Notes: generated by a model from the letters alone, not told the origin. A stretch of 41,675 bases of DNA from Actinomycetota bacterium (GCA_009700115.1 WLMU01000009.1:1-41675); one strand, 5' to 3'. Positions 27,200 through 35,980 are shown, numbered from the stretch's first letter. Translations and numbers: made by a program.

Positions 27200-27912
27200 G
27201 TCGCATGGAGATCTTCGGCATTGAAGGCATCGGGGAAATCGTCGTCGGCGACGACCTCGCTTCTGTGATTGCAGCGGCTGCTGCGGGTTCGACTGACACG
27301 AACCTCGCAGACGGTGACGTCGTTGTTGTCACCCAAAAAATCGTTTCGAAGGCCGAGGATCGCCTTGTTGCCATCGACCCCAATAATCCTCTCAGTCACA
27401 AGCCTCTCGTTGAACGTGAGTCGGTGCGAATTCTCCGGCGCCGAGGCGACCTGATCATTAGTGAAACTGAACACGGATTTGTTTGCGCTAACGCAGGCAT
27501 CGACCTCTCGAATGTGGAACGCGGTTGGGCGGCTCTTCTCCCCATAGATTCCGATCGATCTGCTCGTCGCATCCGCGATGGCCTTCGCCACCGATTTGGT
27601 GTCGACGTCGCCGTCATCATTTCTGACACCTTTGGACGCGCCTGGCGACGCGGAGTTACCGACGTGGCCATCGGCTGCGCCGGCGTAGCGGGTGTCGTCG
27701 ACCTGCGAGGAACCCCCGATGCACTCGGTCGCGAAATGCAGGTCACCGAAGTTGCAATCGTCGATGAACTGGCTGCTGCGGCCGAACTTGTGATGGGTAA
27801 GTCCACAAATATCCCCGTCGCCGTCATCCGCGGTGTCGACGCTTCGTGGCTTCGAGATGGAAGCGTCGCCGATGAAATAGTCCGTTCGCCAAAAGAGGAC
27901 CTCTTCCGCTAG
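27196..27912 (+). CDS. cofE: Coenzyme F420:L-glutamate ligase (CofE), single-domain form
   Basis: Adds L-glutamate residues to F420-0 using GTP. 238 residues covering only the ligase domain: VVVVTQKIVSKAEDRLV, ISETEHGFVCANAGIDLSN, IISDTFGRAWRRGVTDVAIG and VDLRGTPDALGREMQVTEVAIVDELAAAAEL, all typical of CofE. Mycobacterial FbiB carries an additional C-terminal nitroreductase-like domain that reduces dehydro-F420-0. That domain is absent here and must be encoded elsewhere if that route is used. The ATG overlaps the cofD stop as ATGA. Confidence 0.95.
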   Translation: MSRMEIFGIEGIGEIVVGDDLASVIAAAAAGSTDTNLADGDVVVVTQKIVSKAEDRLVAIDPNNPLSHKPLVERESVRILRRRGDLIISETEHGFVCANAGIDLSNVERGWAALLPIDSDRSARRIRDGLRHRFGVDVAVIISDTFGRAWRRGVTDVAIGCAGVAGVVDLRGTPDALGREMQVTEVAIVDELAAAAELVMGKSTNIPVAVIRGVDASWLRDGSVADEIVRSPKEDLFR

Positions 27913-27933
27913 TCCGCATGCGCCAACACCGAA

Positions 27934-29052
27934 ATGACAGTTTCAATGATCCCTCCCGTAGATAACCCGCCACCTCCTGCTCCAGGTCCACCAGCATCAG
28001 TAGCGCAAGCCTCGGCGCGACCCAACGGACTGGTTCCAGATTTCACCAAGGTCCCGCTCGCGTTTCAGTCGCGCGTAGCGATGACCGTTTCATGCACTGA
28101 TGCTGACAATCTTCCCCGCGTCCCAAATGCGGGCGAAGTCATCGACCACCCAAGCGGTCGCGTACAGGTCATGCACAACGGGGTGCTGGTAGAAGATGGC
28201 TGCTACTACGGAACGATTACAAGCGAAATCATCCGCTGCCTTCGGGGCATACATGAGCCCCAAGAAGAAGTCGTCTTCGCAGCAATTCTGAAGCGCATAG
28301 CCGAGACTCTTCCCGCTAGCCAGACTCCAGTAATGATCGAACTCGGAAGTTTTTGGGCGTACTACAGCCTCTGGTTCCTCAATGAATTTCCCGGCGGCAC
28401 TTCGATCTGCCTCGAACCTGACACTCATCACCTCCAAGTTGGACAACGAAACTTCGCGATCAATAACCGCACTGGAACATTCATCAACGCAGCAATCGGT
28501 GCCGGCGGCGGGTCAGTAAGTGGTTTCGTCACCGAGACCAATCCAAATCCCGTTGACCTTCCTTCGCACGACCTTGATTCACTTCTATTGACCTGTGGGC
28601 TTGACCGCGCCGACATTCTTCTTTCCGACATTCAAGGCGGCGAAGTCCCATTGCTCCTCGGCGCAAGCGAACGACTCCGCAGTGGCGCTGTCCGGTTCCT
28701 CGTTGTGAGCACCCATGATCTTTCGATAACCGGAAGCGCTACCACCCATCAACAGGTTCTTGACATCTTGTTGTGGTCAGGTGCTCACATCATTGCTGAA
28801 CACACGATCTCCGAATCGTTCAGCGGCGATGGGCTCATCGTGGCCTCGTTCGATCCGCGAGACACAGACCTCGTAATCGATCTCTCCCGCAATCGCAGCC
28901 GAAACTCGCTCTTCGGAGAGTGGGAACCGCGAGCGGAGACCTACAGGCTTCAACTGCACGAGGCGAACGAGGAACTCAACCGATTTCGATCAATGCTGCC
29001 ATTCAGGATCGAGCGGAAGTTACGCAACGCTTGGAAAGCGTTGAAGAGCTAA
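27934..29052 (+). CDS. FkbM-type SAM-dependent methyltransferase
   Basis: 372 residues. A Pro-rich N-terminus leads to a class I methyltransferase domain: PVMIELGSFWAYYSLWFLNEFPGGTSICLEPD (motifs I and II), NFAINNRTGTFINAAIGAGGG, and DILLSDIQGGEVPLL where a substrate or metal Asp is expected. FkbM family enzymes O-methylate sugars or natural products; in this setting a sugar of the envelope glycan is likely. A basic amphipathic C-terminus (RIERKLRNAWKALKS) may contact the membrane. It follows cofE by 21 nt and so probably ends the gmd operon. Its TAA overlaps the epimerase TAG on the opposite strand. Confidence 0.75.
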   Translation: MTVSMIPPVDNPPPPAPGPPASVAQASARPNGLVPDFTKVPLAFQSRVAMTVSCTDADNLPRVPNAGEVIDHPSGRVQVMHNGVLVEDGCYYGTITSEIIRCLRGIHEPQEEVVFAAILKRIAETLPASQTPVMIELGSFWAYYSLWFLNEFPGGTSICLEPDTHHLQVGQRNFAINNRTGTFINAAIGAGGGSVSGFVTETNPNPVDLPSHDLDSLLLTCGLDRADILLSDIQGGEVPLLLGASERLRSGAVRFLVVSTHDLSITGSATTHQQVLDILLWSGAHIIAEHTISESFSGDGLIVASFDPRDTDLVIDLSRNRSRNSLFGEWEPRAETYRLQLHEANEELNRFRSMLPFRIERKLRNAWKALKS

Positions 29053-29999
29053 TCCGTCGCTCGGGCGCGGAACCAGTCAAGAGTGGCGACCGCACCATCA
29101 GCAAGTGACGTCCGTGGACTCCAGCCAAGTGTCTGTGCAGCAAAGCCTGGATTCAGGGCAGAACGAGCGAGCTCGCCAACACGAGCCGGCTCATAGACAG
29201 GCTCGCTATCGCTTCCGGCCGCAGCGGCCATCGCCCGATAAAGCTTGTTGACCGAGGTTTCAACTCCGGTTCCGATGTTGCAGAGGACTCCGTCGCCACT
29301 ATCAGCCGCACGAACAAATGCATCGACAACATCATCGACAAAGACGAAGTCGCGAGTCTGTTCACCATCTCCAAATATTCGACATCCCTCTCCGCTCAGA
29401 AGACGACCGGCAAAGATCGCAACAACTCCGGCCTCGCCGTGCGGGTCTTGACGTGGCCCATAGACATTGGCCAACGCAAGTGCCGCATAGTTCAATCCGT
29501 GAAGGAACTGAAACGCGTGCAGATAATCGTCGATGACTTTCTTGGCGACACCGTAGGGAGAAATCGGATGTTGAGAGTGCTGTTCATCGACTGGCAGATC
29601 CTCGGGAGCCGGATCGCCGTAAATCGTTCCGCCACTTGAAGCAACAACGACTTTGCGTGCACCCGCTAGACGTGCACCCTCGATCACGTTAAGACCACCT
29701 AAAACATTCACTTCGGCGTCGAAGAGTGGCCGCTCTACAGAAACACGAACATCCGCCTGGGCGGCAAGGTGGAAGACGACTTCTGGTTCGGCCGATGCGA
29801 GCGCCGCAGGAATCTCTGACGAGCGAACATCGATCTCAACGAAGGAGAACCGTTGGCCGGTGGCCTGAGCGTTCACGAGGTTGGATAAGCGCCCAGTGGC
29901 GAGATTGTCGAACACAGAAACGGTATGGCCTTCAGCCAAAAGGCGGTCGACCAATGTCGAGCCGATAAACCCGGCTCCTCCAGTGACTACTGCGCGCAT
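29049..29999 (-). CDS. NAD-dependent epimerase/dehydratase, UDP-glucose 4-epimerase (GalE)-like
   Basis: 316-residue extended SDR. RAVVTGGAGFIGSTLVDRLLAEGH is the NAD motif, VVASSGGTIYGDP the catalytic Ser region, ISPYGVAKKVIDDY the Tyr-Lys pair, and ANVYGPRQDPHGEAGVVAIF the GalE-like signature. It probably interconverts an NDP-hexose and its C4 epimer for the glycan locus; the exact substrate is unknown. The ATG at 29999 is 2 nt after the manC stop and is preferred over the TTG at 30005. It converges tail to tail with the FkbM gene, with overlapping stop codons (CTAA). Confidence 0.85.
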   Translation of the reverse strand: MRAVVTGGAGFIGSTLVDRLLAEGHTVSVFDNLATGRLSNLVNAQATGQRFSFVEIDVRSSEIPAALASAEPEVVFHLAAQADVRVSVERPLFDAEVNVLGGLNVIEGARLAGARKVVVASSGGTIYGDPAPEDLPVDEQHSQHPISPYGVAKKVIDDYLHAFQFLHGLNYAALALANVYGPRQDPHGEAGVVAIFAGRLLSGEGCRIFGDGEQTRDFVFVDDVVDAFVRAADSGDGVLCNIGTGVETSVNKLYRAMAAAAGSDSEPVYEPARVGELARSALNPGFAAQTLGWSPRTSLADGAVATLDWFRARATD

Positions 30000-30001
30000 G
30001 G

Positions 30002-31003
30002 TCAATCGCTTTCAGGAATTCGAGCACCGACAAGTTCTGAGTGGGCTGGGAGTTGAACGCCCATGCCAACTACAGAGATCTCGCTGATGTGTGAGTCGGG
30101 TCCGATGCGAGCACCGGTGGCAATGATGGAGTCATGGATTCGGACTCCGGGCCCGATCGTTACACCGTCCATGAGCACAGAGTTCCGCACAACTGCGCCA
30201 TTGCCAATCACAACATCGGCGCCAAGGACGGAATTTTCGACAATGGCAGAAGTATCGACTTCATCGGAAGGTCTGAGAGCATCTTCATTGGAGCGAGTGC
30301 CATCGATGAGGTCGAGTTGCGCTCGCAAGTACGCGGCAGGAGTGCCCGCATCGATCCAGTAGGCGTCACTGTGAAGGGCATACAGGCTCTCATCTGCGAC
30401 CATCGATGGAAATGTTTCGCGTTCTATCGAAACTTTTCGATCAGCAGCGATGCGATCGAGAACAGAAGGTTCAAGAACGTACGTACCGGCATTGATCCAG
30501 TTCGTCGGAGCGGTTCCAGGGGCTGGTTTCTCGACAAACTCGACGACTCGTCCATCGTCATCGATCGGGACGACGCCGTATCGGGACGGATCTTCAACTG
30601 GGGTCAGGGCAATGGTGCCTTCGGCGCCATGGCTCTTGTGAAAGTTCCACAGCTCAGTGACGTCGAGGTCGGTGAGAACATCGCCATTGACGACAATGAA
30701 GGTGTCGTCAATCCCGGCAGAAAGCGCTGCGTAGCGAACTGCCCCTGCAGTGTCGAGAGGGTCGGGCTCCACGGCGTAGTGGAGCACTACTCCAGCGCAG
30801 ATGCCGTCTGGGTAAGCGTCAGAAAATGCGTCGGGTCGATACCCAAGCGAAAGCACCGCTTCAGTTACCCCGTGGGAGCCGAGAGTGGCCACTACTCGTT
30901 CAATCATGGGTACACCCACGATTGGGAGCATCTGCTTCGGCACATCATTCGTGAGTGGACGCAAACGCGTGCCGAACCCGCCTACAAGAACGACAGCCCT
31001 CAC
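30002..31003 (-). CDS. manC: Mannose-1-phosphate guanylyltransferase-like nucleotidyltransferase
   Basis: Makes GDP-mannose from GTP and mannose-1-P, the precursor for gmd. 333 residues: the nucleotidyltransferase signature VLVGGFGTRLRPLTNDVPKQMLPIVG, FIVVNGDVLTDLD for metal and sugar binding, FVEKPAPGTAPTNWINAGTYVLEP, then a C-terminal left-handed beta-helix (VENSVLGADVVIGNGAVVRNSVLMDGVTIGPGV). The helix-bearing form resembles mycobacterial and eukaryotic GMPP rather than the E. coli two-domain ManC. A glucose-1-P enzyme is the alternative. The GTG start overlaps the small membrane-protein stop as GTGA. Confidence 0.85.
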   Translation of the reverse strand: MRAVVLVGGFGTRLRPLTNDVPKQMLPIVGVPMIERVVATLGSHGVTEAVLSLGYRPDAFSDAYPDGICAGVVLHYAVEPDPLDTAGAVRYAALSAGIDDTFIVVNGDVLTDLDVTELWNFHKSHGAEGTIALTPVEDPSRYGVVPIDDDGRVVEFVEKPAPGTAPTNWINAGTYVLEPSVLDRIAADRKVSIERETFPSMVADESLYALHSDAYWIDAGTPAAYLRAQLDLIDGTRSNEDALRPSDEVDTSAIVENSVLGADVVIGNGAVVRNSVLMDGVTIGPGVRIHDSIIATGARIGPDSHISEISVVGMGVQLPAHSELVGARIPESD

Positions 31004-31290
31004 TGGCCCGCCGCAAGAGTGGTCGGGACTGCATCTGTACCGCCAGCAGGAATCGTTGTCGCAGAAGTATCAGCGGTGATCGAATTCGGGTCGAGCGTGA
31101 CGGTGGTCGGATCAATTGTCAGATTGGGAGTACTTGCTGGCTGTCGGGCGATAACAACCATGACGATTCCAATAATGACCGCAGCGGCAATTGTGAGGGG
31201 AAACGCCAAGCGACGCTTTGGGCGCTGCTCGACCTGGCCACTCTCGCGAGCCAATCGGGCTGCCTTCTTCGCCTGAGATGCTTTACCCAT
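31000..31290 (-). CDS. Small membrane protein with basic N-terminus (96 aa)
   Basis: MGKASQAKKAARLARESGQVEQRPKRRLAFPLTIAAAVIIGIVMVVIAR: a very basic cytoplasmic tail, one membrane segment (about residues 30-48), and a short Thr-rich external tail without cysteines. The N-terminus resembles actinobacterial DUF3105 proteins, which continue for about 150 more residues with a conserved His-containing domain. Here that domain is absent, so this may be a shortened relative or merely a similar anchor. It is co-translated with manC (GTGA overlap). A TAACAT box lies 9 nt upstream of its ATG. The function is unknown. Confidence 0.7.
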   Translation of the reverse strand: MGKASQAKKAARLARESGQVEQRPKRRLAFPLTIAAAVIIGIVMVVIARQPASTPNLTIDPTTVTLDPNSITADTSATTIPAGGTDAVPTTLAAGQ

Positions 31291-31299
31291 AGGTCGATG

Positions 31300-31305
31300 A
31301 TGTTA
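31300..31305 (-). promoter_or_regulatory. Putative -10 box (TAACAT) for the small membrane protein-manC-epimerase operon
   Basis: Minus-strand TAACAT ends 9 nt before the ATG at 31290. This would give the manC operon its own promoter within the 49-nt gap after the GT4 genes. Confidence 0.45.
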
Positions 31306-31339
31306 GCGGTCGCTGCTCGCCCTACTCGCCAGAACCCTT

Positions 31340-32611
31340 TCAGCGACCGGATTTCCCGCGTCCAATCAGTTCAGCAAAGAGATTTTCATACGACTCTGCC
31401 ACCGCTGCGGGAGAGGCCCAGCGCTCAACAAAGAGCCGACCCGACGCACCCATGTTGTCGGCTCGATCCGAATTATCAATGAGTTCACCTAGTGCGGCCG
31501 CAAATGCTCGCGGATCATCGGGCGGAACGGCGATTCCCGCACCAGCGCGTTCCAGCGTGCGCTCCACTTCCGTACCCGAATCGACACTCGCAACAATTGG
31601 CCGCCCGGCGGCAAGTATCGAATACAACTTCGACGGCACGCTCGACCACGCCAACCCCGCCCGCAGTGGCACGACGTGAATATCGCCGGCAGCAAGTACC
31701 TCTGGCAGTCGCTCGATCGGTTGCATGTCGATGAAACGCACATTCGGAAGTTGTGCTGCGTCGCGTTCAAGGTCCGGCCTAGCGGAACCGCCCCCGTTGA
31801 TTACAAAGACAACATCGGGTCGGCTCACTTCAAACGAGCGAGCTGCATCGAGAACGAGATCGAGCGACTGAGAGAAACCGACATTTCCCGCGTACATCAC
31901 GACTTTTTTTCCGATGAGTCCGTACTGCTCGCGATAAGAATTTTCTCGTGCCGCCGGCCGAATCGCATTGGTATCGACGAAGTTGGGGATGACACGGACC
32001 TTCTGCGCTTGCAACTGCGCCCGCTCGCCTTGAAGGCCGATGGTGATTTTTGAGCGAACATTTTCGGCAAGGTCATCGGAAAGCACCGTTACTGCATCTG
32101 ACATTCGATAGCTCACCCGTTCAAGCGCTCGAGCTCCTCGAATCACTCGATCCCCAGAGAGAAGCCCCAACTCGATCGCCACATCGGGAAAGACATCTTG
32201 GATGTTGAAGACCAAGGGGGCCCGGCGCGCCGTTGCCGCGAATCTTCCGGCTAACCCGAGCGTCAAAGGCGGCGACATAGCGAGGACGGCGTCGGGGCGA
32301 ACTCGCCCAAACGTTCCTACGAGTGTTGCAAGCGCAGTGAATCCTCCGAACGCGAGAGCACGCGCCGGAATGTTTCGTTTGTCAGTAGGAAATGGATGAA
32401 CCCGGCTGATGCGACCCCAGTCGGTTCGCTCGGTTCGCACCAGTTGGCCGTCCCATCCCGCATCGATTGCGTGATGTTGATACCAAGGCAACGCAGTCAC
32501 AACGTGCAGTCGGTTGCCGCGAGCGATCAGTTCATGCGCGATCCGAGACATAACGACCCCAGTCGGGGCGACATCGGGATCGAAATGTGGACAGATGACG
32601 AGAAGGTTCAC
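31340..32611 (-). CDS. GT4 family glycosyltransferase, WbuB-like
   Basis: 423 residues. The start VNLLVICPHFDPDVAPTGVVMSRIAHEL is typical of WbuB-type GT4 enzymes that add amino- or deoxy-sugars in surface polysaccharides. It also has VFNIQDVFPDVAIELGLL, VRVIPNFVDT, VVMYAGNVGFSQSLDLVLDA, and a donor-binding region (VPSKLYSILAAGRPIVASV) that lacks the EGFG form of the other two GT4s, so it probably uses a different donor. The GTG at 32611 overlaps the upstream TGA as GTGA; the longer track start at 32659 is rejected. It is the third gene of a three-GT chain. Confidence 0.88.
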   Translation of the reverse strand: MNLLVICPHFDPDVAPTGVVMSRIAHELIARGNRLHVVTALPWYQHHAIDAGWDGQLVRTERTDWGRISRVHPFPTDKRNIPARALAFGGFTALATLVGTFGRVRPDAVLAMSPPLTLGLAGRFAATARRAPLVFNIQDVFPDVAIELGLLSGDRVIRGARALERVSYRMSDAVTVLSDDLAENVRSKITIGLQGERAQLQAQKVRVIPNFVDTNAIRPAARENSYREQYGLIGKKVVMYAGNVGFSQSLDLVLDAARSFEVSRPDVVFVINGGGSARPDLERDAAQLPNVRFIDMQPIERLPEVLAAGDIHVVPLRAGLAWSSVPSKLYSILAAGRPIVASVDSGTEVERTLERAGAGIAVPPDDPRAFAAALGELIDNSDRADNMGASGRLFVERWASPAAVAESYENLFAELIGRGKSGR

Positions 32612-33753
32612 CGGGTCTCCCGGTAGAGGGAAAGGAGGCTCTGGGCAGGAGTCGACCAATCGAAGTGCTTGGCCCGATCGAATCCCAGACGAACGAGAAC
32701 CGTACGCCGTGCAGGATCATCGACGAGATCACCAAGTGCGTTGGCCCATCCGGCAACATTCAAGGGATCGACTAACTCCCCCGCTCCACTGATGACCTCA
32801 GGCAGAGCACCAACATCACTTGCCACAACAGGACAACCACGTGACATCGCTTCGAGCACGGGAATCCCAAATCCTTCATAGAGGGATGGAAACGCCATGA
32901 CCGTTGCCGCCCGATAGAGCAAGTCAAGGTCGGCTTCAGGTATTCGCCCAGTACGCACAACGCAGTTCGTAAGCCCATAGGCATCGATTGCCGCAGTGAC
33001 TGTTCGATCGCTTGAACCACTTCCACCTGTGAAGACAAGTCGCAGTTCTGGGCGAGTGCTCACCATTTGGGCGAACGCAGCAACCAGAGTTTCGTGATTC
33101 TTGTGCGGGTAGGTGATCGCCGGATAGAGGATGAAGAGGCGATTGGAGAGGTCCAAACTCGAAAGCAAATGGGCGAGACGATCGTGATCGAATGCAACCT
33201 CGGGCTCATTGACACCGCAGGGAATAATCCGGATTCGCTCGCGCTCAATTCCGATCCGGTTGACGACATCATTGGCGACAAATTCCGAAAGGCTCACAAC
33301 CGTTCTCGCTCGACGCACAGATCGCGGAGCAATAAAACGGATATAGGCGCCTTTAACGAATCCAAACCGATCTGGATTCGCCAATGGCTGAAGGTCATGC
33401 ATCGTAACGACACCGGGCGTGAGTCGGAACGAGGGCATCGTTCCGCCCCCGTGGTGAACGATGGCGCATCGATCACTTCGAGACCGAACGGCCAGCCATG
33501 TCGACTCGGCAAGCACTCGGAGAATCCTCGACGATCCGGAGACGGGAGCAACGCGGGTGGTGAATCTCGAAACAAGGTCAGGGTGCGCCGCACTGAACTG
33601 ACGGTTTACATAGAGAATCACTTCCACATCGTCCGGATGCAGTTCAGCGAGTTCACGCAGTAGCCGAACTGTGTATTCCTCGCTTCCGCCAACTTCGCCA
33701 GGAACCAGCCAAAGCAGATTCACCCCGACGCGCCGCACTGCCCGATCACTCAC
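32608..33753 (-). CDS. GT4 family glycosyltransferase
   Basis: 381 residues, GT-B fold. Acceptor half: VGVNLLWLVPGEVGGSEEYTVRLLREL and VVTMHDLQPLANP. Donor half: YPAITYPHKNHETLVAAF, LVFTGGSGSSD, and the EX7E motif in PSLYEGFGIPVLEAMSRGCPVVASD. It probably transfers mannose, rhamnose or fucose from GDP-sugars made in this locus, but the donor is not readable. GTGA overlaps with both neighbours show a translationally coupled chain. Confidence 0.9.
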   Translation of the reverse strand: MSDRAVRRVGVNLLWLVPGEVGGSEEYTVRLLRELAELHPDDVEVILYVNRQFSAAHPDLVSRFTTRVAPVSGSSRILRVLAESTWLAVRSRSDRCAIVHHGGGTMPSFRLTPGVVTMHDLQPLANPDRFGFVKGAYIRFIAPRSVRRARTVVSLSEFVANDVVNRIGIERERIRIIPCGVNEPEVAFDHDRLAHLLSSLDLSNRLFILYPAITYPHKNHETLVAAFAQMVSTRPELRLVFTGGSGSSDRTVTAAIDAYGLTNCVVRTGRIPEADLDLLYRAATVMAFPSLYEGFGIPVLEAMSRGCPVVASDVGALPEVISGAGELVDPLNVAGWANALGDLVDDPARRTVLVRLGFDRAKHFDWSTPAQSLLSLYRETR

Positions 33754-34856
33754 GACAGCGCCTCGTTGTAGGCCTGTTCAAGCTTGCGTGCAGTCGTTTC
33801 CCACGTGAAGACCGACACAGCGCGCTCAAACCCAGCGTTACCGAGTCGTGCTCGTTCAGCGTTATCAGCGAGAAGCCGATCGATTTCTGATCGAAGCGTT
33901 TCGACATCGGAGGGATCGACGACGACCCCGCAGTCACCCACGACTTCTTCAGTTGACGTACCCGATGACGTAATCACAGCGGTCCCCTGAGCCATCGCCT
34001 CTAAGACTGGAAGGCCAAATCCTTCCTGACGAGACGGAAAACAGAAGAGGTCAGCATCGGTTTGCAACGCGGCGAGAGTCTCGGGCTCGACAAAACCGAC
34101 TTGAAGCACCCGCGAGCGAAGGCGAGAAAGCTGTTGATCCAATTGCTCATTCCAGCCCTTGGGCCCGGCGAGAACGAGCGTCACCCCGCGATCTTTGATT
34201 CCCTCGAACGCATCAAGAAGAACAGGAAGATTTTTGCGCGGTTCTATCGTTCCGGCCCACAACACATACCGGCCTTGAAGTCCGAAACGCGCTCGCATGG
34301 CGTCAATCATGGATTGATCAACCGTCACAGGATCGATTCCCCACGGCACAAGTCGAAGTTGAGAGTTATCAAAACCGTGAGCAACGCATTCATCGATGGT
34401 CGCTTGAGAGGGACAAACAATGATTTGAGCATCACGCTTGGCGAGATCAATCGCTCGATGAAAGAACGACACTCCGCGACGTGTGAACTGTGACGGGTCA
34501 CGAAGGAACGCAAGGTCGTGCACGGTGGCCACAATCGGCACACTCGGCGGGGGCATCGCCATGCCGGTTGCGTGAATGATGTCGACGGGACCAGTTGCTC
34601 GTTCTACCGAGGGGTGACGAAGTCGATGCCATGCCTCGTACATCGCTATTCGGGGAAGGCGAAGTTGCTCTACCGGAATCGTAGGAACCCATGGTGCATC
34701 TGGAAGTTCCCGGTGCCGAGCGCTCACCCCAACAAGGTCGAGATCAGTGAAGCGCTGAAGGGCACTGACGCTCCCAAGGGCGGCGCGAGCCGTGCCGCCA
34801 GGAACGGCGTGCCAACACTGCTCGAGGGTGATTGCCACCCGACGACATCGCTCCAT
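33750..34856 (-). CDS. GT4 family glycosyltransferase
   Basis: 368 residues, first gene of the three-GT chain. VAITLEQCWHAVPGGTARAALG starts the acceptor domain; VPIVATVHDLAFLRDP, LWAGTIEPRKNLPVLLDAF and PSRQEGFGLPVLEAMAQGTAVITS (EX7E) are standard GT4 signatures. Its likeness to the GT at 23112 suggests related mannosyl- or rhamnosyl-type activity. The ATG at 34856 is accepted; a GTG at codon 7 (VAITLEQ) is possible. No clear promoter box was found in the 91-nt gap it shares with the divergent fucose synthase gene. Confidence 0.9.
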   Translation of the reverse strand: MERCRRVAITLEQCWHAVPGGTARAALGSVSALQRFTDLDLVGVSARHRELPDAPWVPTIPVEQLRLPRIAMYEAWHRLRHPSVERATGPVDIIHATGMAMPPPSVPIVATVHDLAFLRDPSQFTRRGVSFFHRAIDLAKRDAQIIVCPSQATIDECVAHGFDNSQLRLVPWGIDPVTVDQSMIDAMRARFGLQGRYVLWAGTIEPRKNLPVLLDAFEGIKDRGVTLVLAGPKGWNEQLDQQLSRLRSRVLQVGFVEPETLAALQTDADLFCFPSRQEGFGLPVLEAMAQGTAVITSSGTSTEEVVGDCGVVVDPSDVETLRSEIDRLLADNAERARLGNAGFERAVSVFTWETTARKLEQAYNEALS

Positions 34857-34935
34857 GGGCGGTCAAGTCTCCCACGGAGCTGACAACCGTCCCGGCATCG
34901 CCCTCAAAGCAGCCCAGCCAAGCTCTGGCGGTCGG

Positions 34936-34941
34936 TAGGGT
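34936..34941 (+). promoter_or_regulatory. Putative -10 box (TAGGGT) for leaderless fucose synthase gene
   Basis: TAGGGT ends 6 nt before the ATG at 34948. AGGG could also serve as a weak ribosome-binding site, so the call is moderate. Confidence 0.45.
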
Positions 34942-34947
34942 AACGCC

Positions 34948-35925
34948 ATGGAGTTTGCACCCAACAGCGCCTTCTGGAACGACCGAAAGGTCCTGATTAC
35001 CGGCGGACGTGGGTTTCTCGGCCAAGCGGTCGTCGAACGGGTGCAAGCACGAGGCGCCAAGGCGCTCTTCGCTCCCTCGAGCTCTGAGTATGACCTCCGC
35101 GATCGCCTGGCCGTCACGCAGATGTTCGCCGACACGCAACCAGATCTCGTTCTTCATCTCGCGGCTCGCGTTGGAGGCATCGGAGCCAACATGGAGCGAC
35201 CGGCCGAGCTCTATCTCGACAATCTCCTCATGGGCACTTACGTCCTCGACGAAGCGCACCTCCAGAACACCCCGAAAACCGTGATTGTCGGAACGATCTG
35301 TTCCTATCCAAAGTTCACGCCAGTTCCCTTTGCCGAGGAATCGCTTTGGCAGGGGTATCCCGAGGAAACGAACGCACCCTACGGAATTGCCAAACTCGCT
35401 CAACTTGTTCAAGTTCAAGCGAACCGAGCGCAATACGGCCAAGACGCTATTTATCTCATGCCTACAAATCTTTACGGTCCGCGCGACAAGTTTCACCCGG
35501 CGGTTTCACACGTGATCCCAGCGCTGATCAAAAAGGCCGTCGACGCCAAAGAATCACATGCCGATTTTCTCGAGGTTTGGGGAACTGGGTCAGCGAGCCG
35601 TGAATTCCTCTTTGTCGATGATGCTGCGGAAGGGATCGTGCTCGCCTCGGAGTTTTACAACAGCGACCAGCCGGTCAACCTCGGCGCCGATCGAGAACTG
35701 CCCATCCGAGAGCTCGTAGAGATCATTGTGAAACTTGTCGGATTCCAAGGCGAAGTCCGTTGGGATACCACCAAGCCAGACGGTCAACCTCGCCGAGGTG
35801 TCGACGGTTCGCGAGCGCGCAAGGAATTCGGATTCACCGCCGGTACGACGTTCGACGAAGGTTTGAAGAAAACCCTCGACTGGTATCTGACTCATCGCGT
35901 CGAGGCCGAAGCCCGCCCGGTTTGA
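34948..35925 (+). CDS. fcl: GDP-L-fucose synthase (GDP-4-keto-6-deoxymannose 3,5-epimerase-4-reductase)
   Basis: Converts the Gmd product to GDP-L-fucose with NADPH. 325 residues: KVLITGGRGFLGQAVVERV, the family-specific AARVGGIGANMERPAELYLDNL, VIVGTICSYPKFTPVPF with the catalytic Ser/Cys region, APYGIAKLAQLVQ (Tyr-Lys pair), LMPTNLYGPRDKFHP and GTGSASREFLFVDDAAEGIV. These separate it from plain Rmd reductases. It is transcribed alone between divergent GT4 and convergent LCP genes. Confidence 0.93.
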   Translation: MEFAPNSAFWNDRKVLITGGRGFLGQAVVERVQARGAKALFAPSSSEYDLRDRLAVTQMFADTQPDLVLHLAARVGGIGANMERPAELYLDNLLMGTYVLDEAHLQNTPKTVIVGTICSYPKFTPVPFAEESLWQGYPEETNAPYGIAKLAQLVQVQANRAQYGQDAIYLMPTNLYGPRDKFHPAVSHVIPALIKKAVDAKESHADFLEVWGTGSASREFLFVDDAAEGIVLASEFYNSDQPVNLGADRELPIRELVEIIVKLVGFQGEVRWDTTKPDGQPRRGVDGSRARKEFGFTAGTTFDEGLKKTLDWYLTHRVEAEARPV

Positions 35926-35980
35926 GGGCGCTCCTTCAGTCCCGATCCCACGAACTCTGATCGAGACCTTCCCTAGCGAC

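Noticed and set aside
30134-31276. 380-aa plus-strand ORF opposite manC and the small membrane gene
   Set aside because: Shadow of the manC reading frame; low-complexity, no recognisable motif.
34744-35496. 250-aa minus-strand ORF opposite fcl
   Set aside because: Antisense to GDP-L-fucose synthase; sequence shows no family features.
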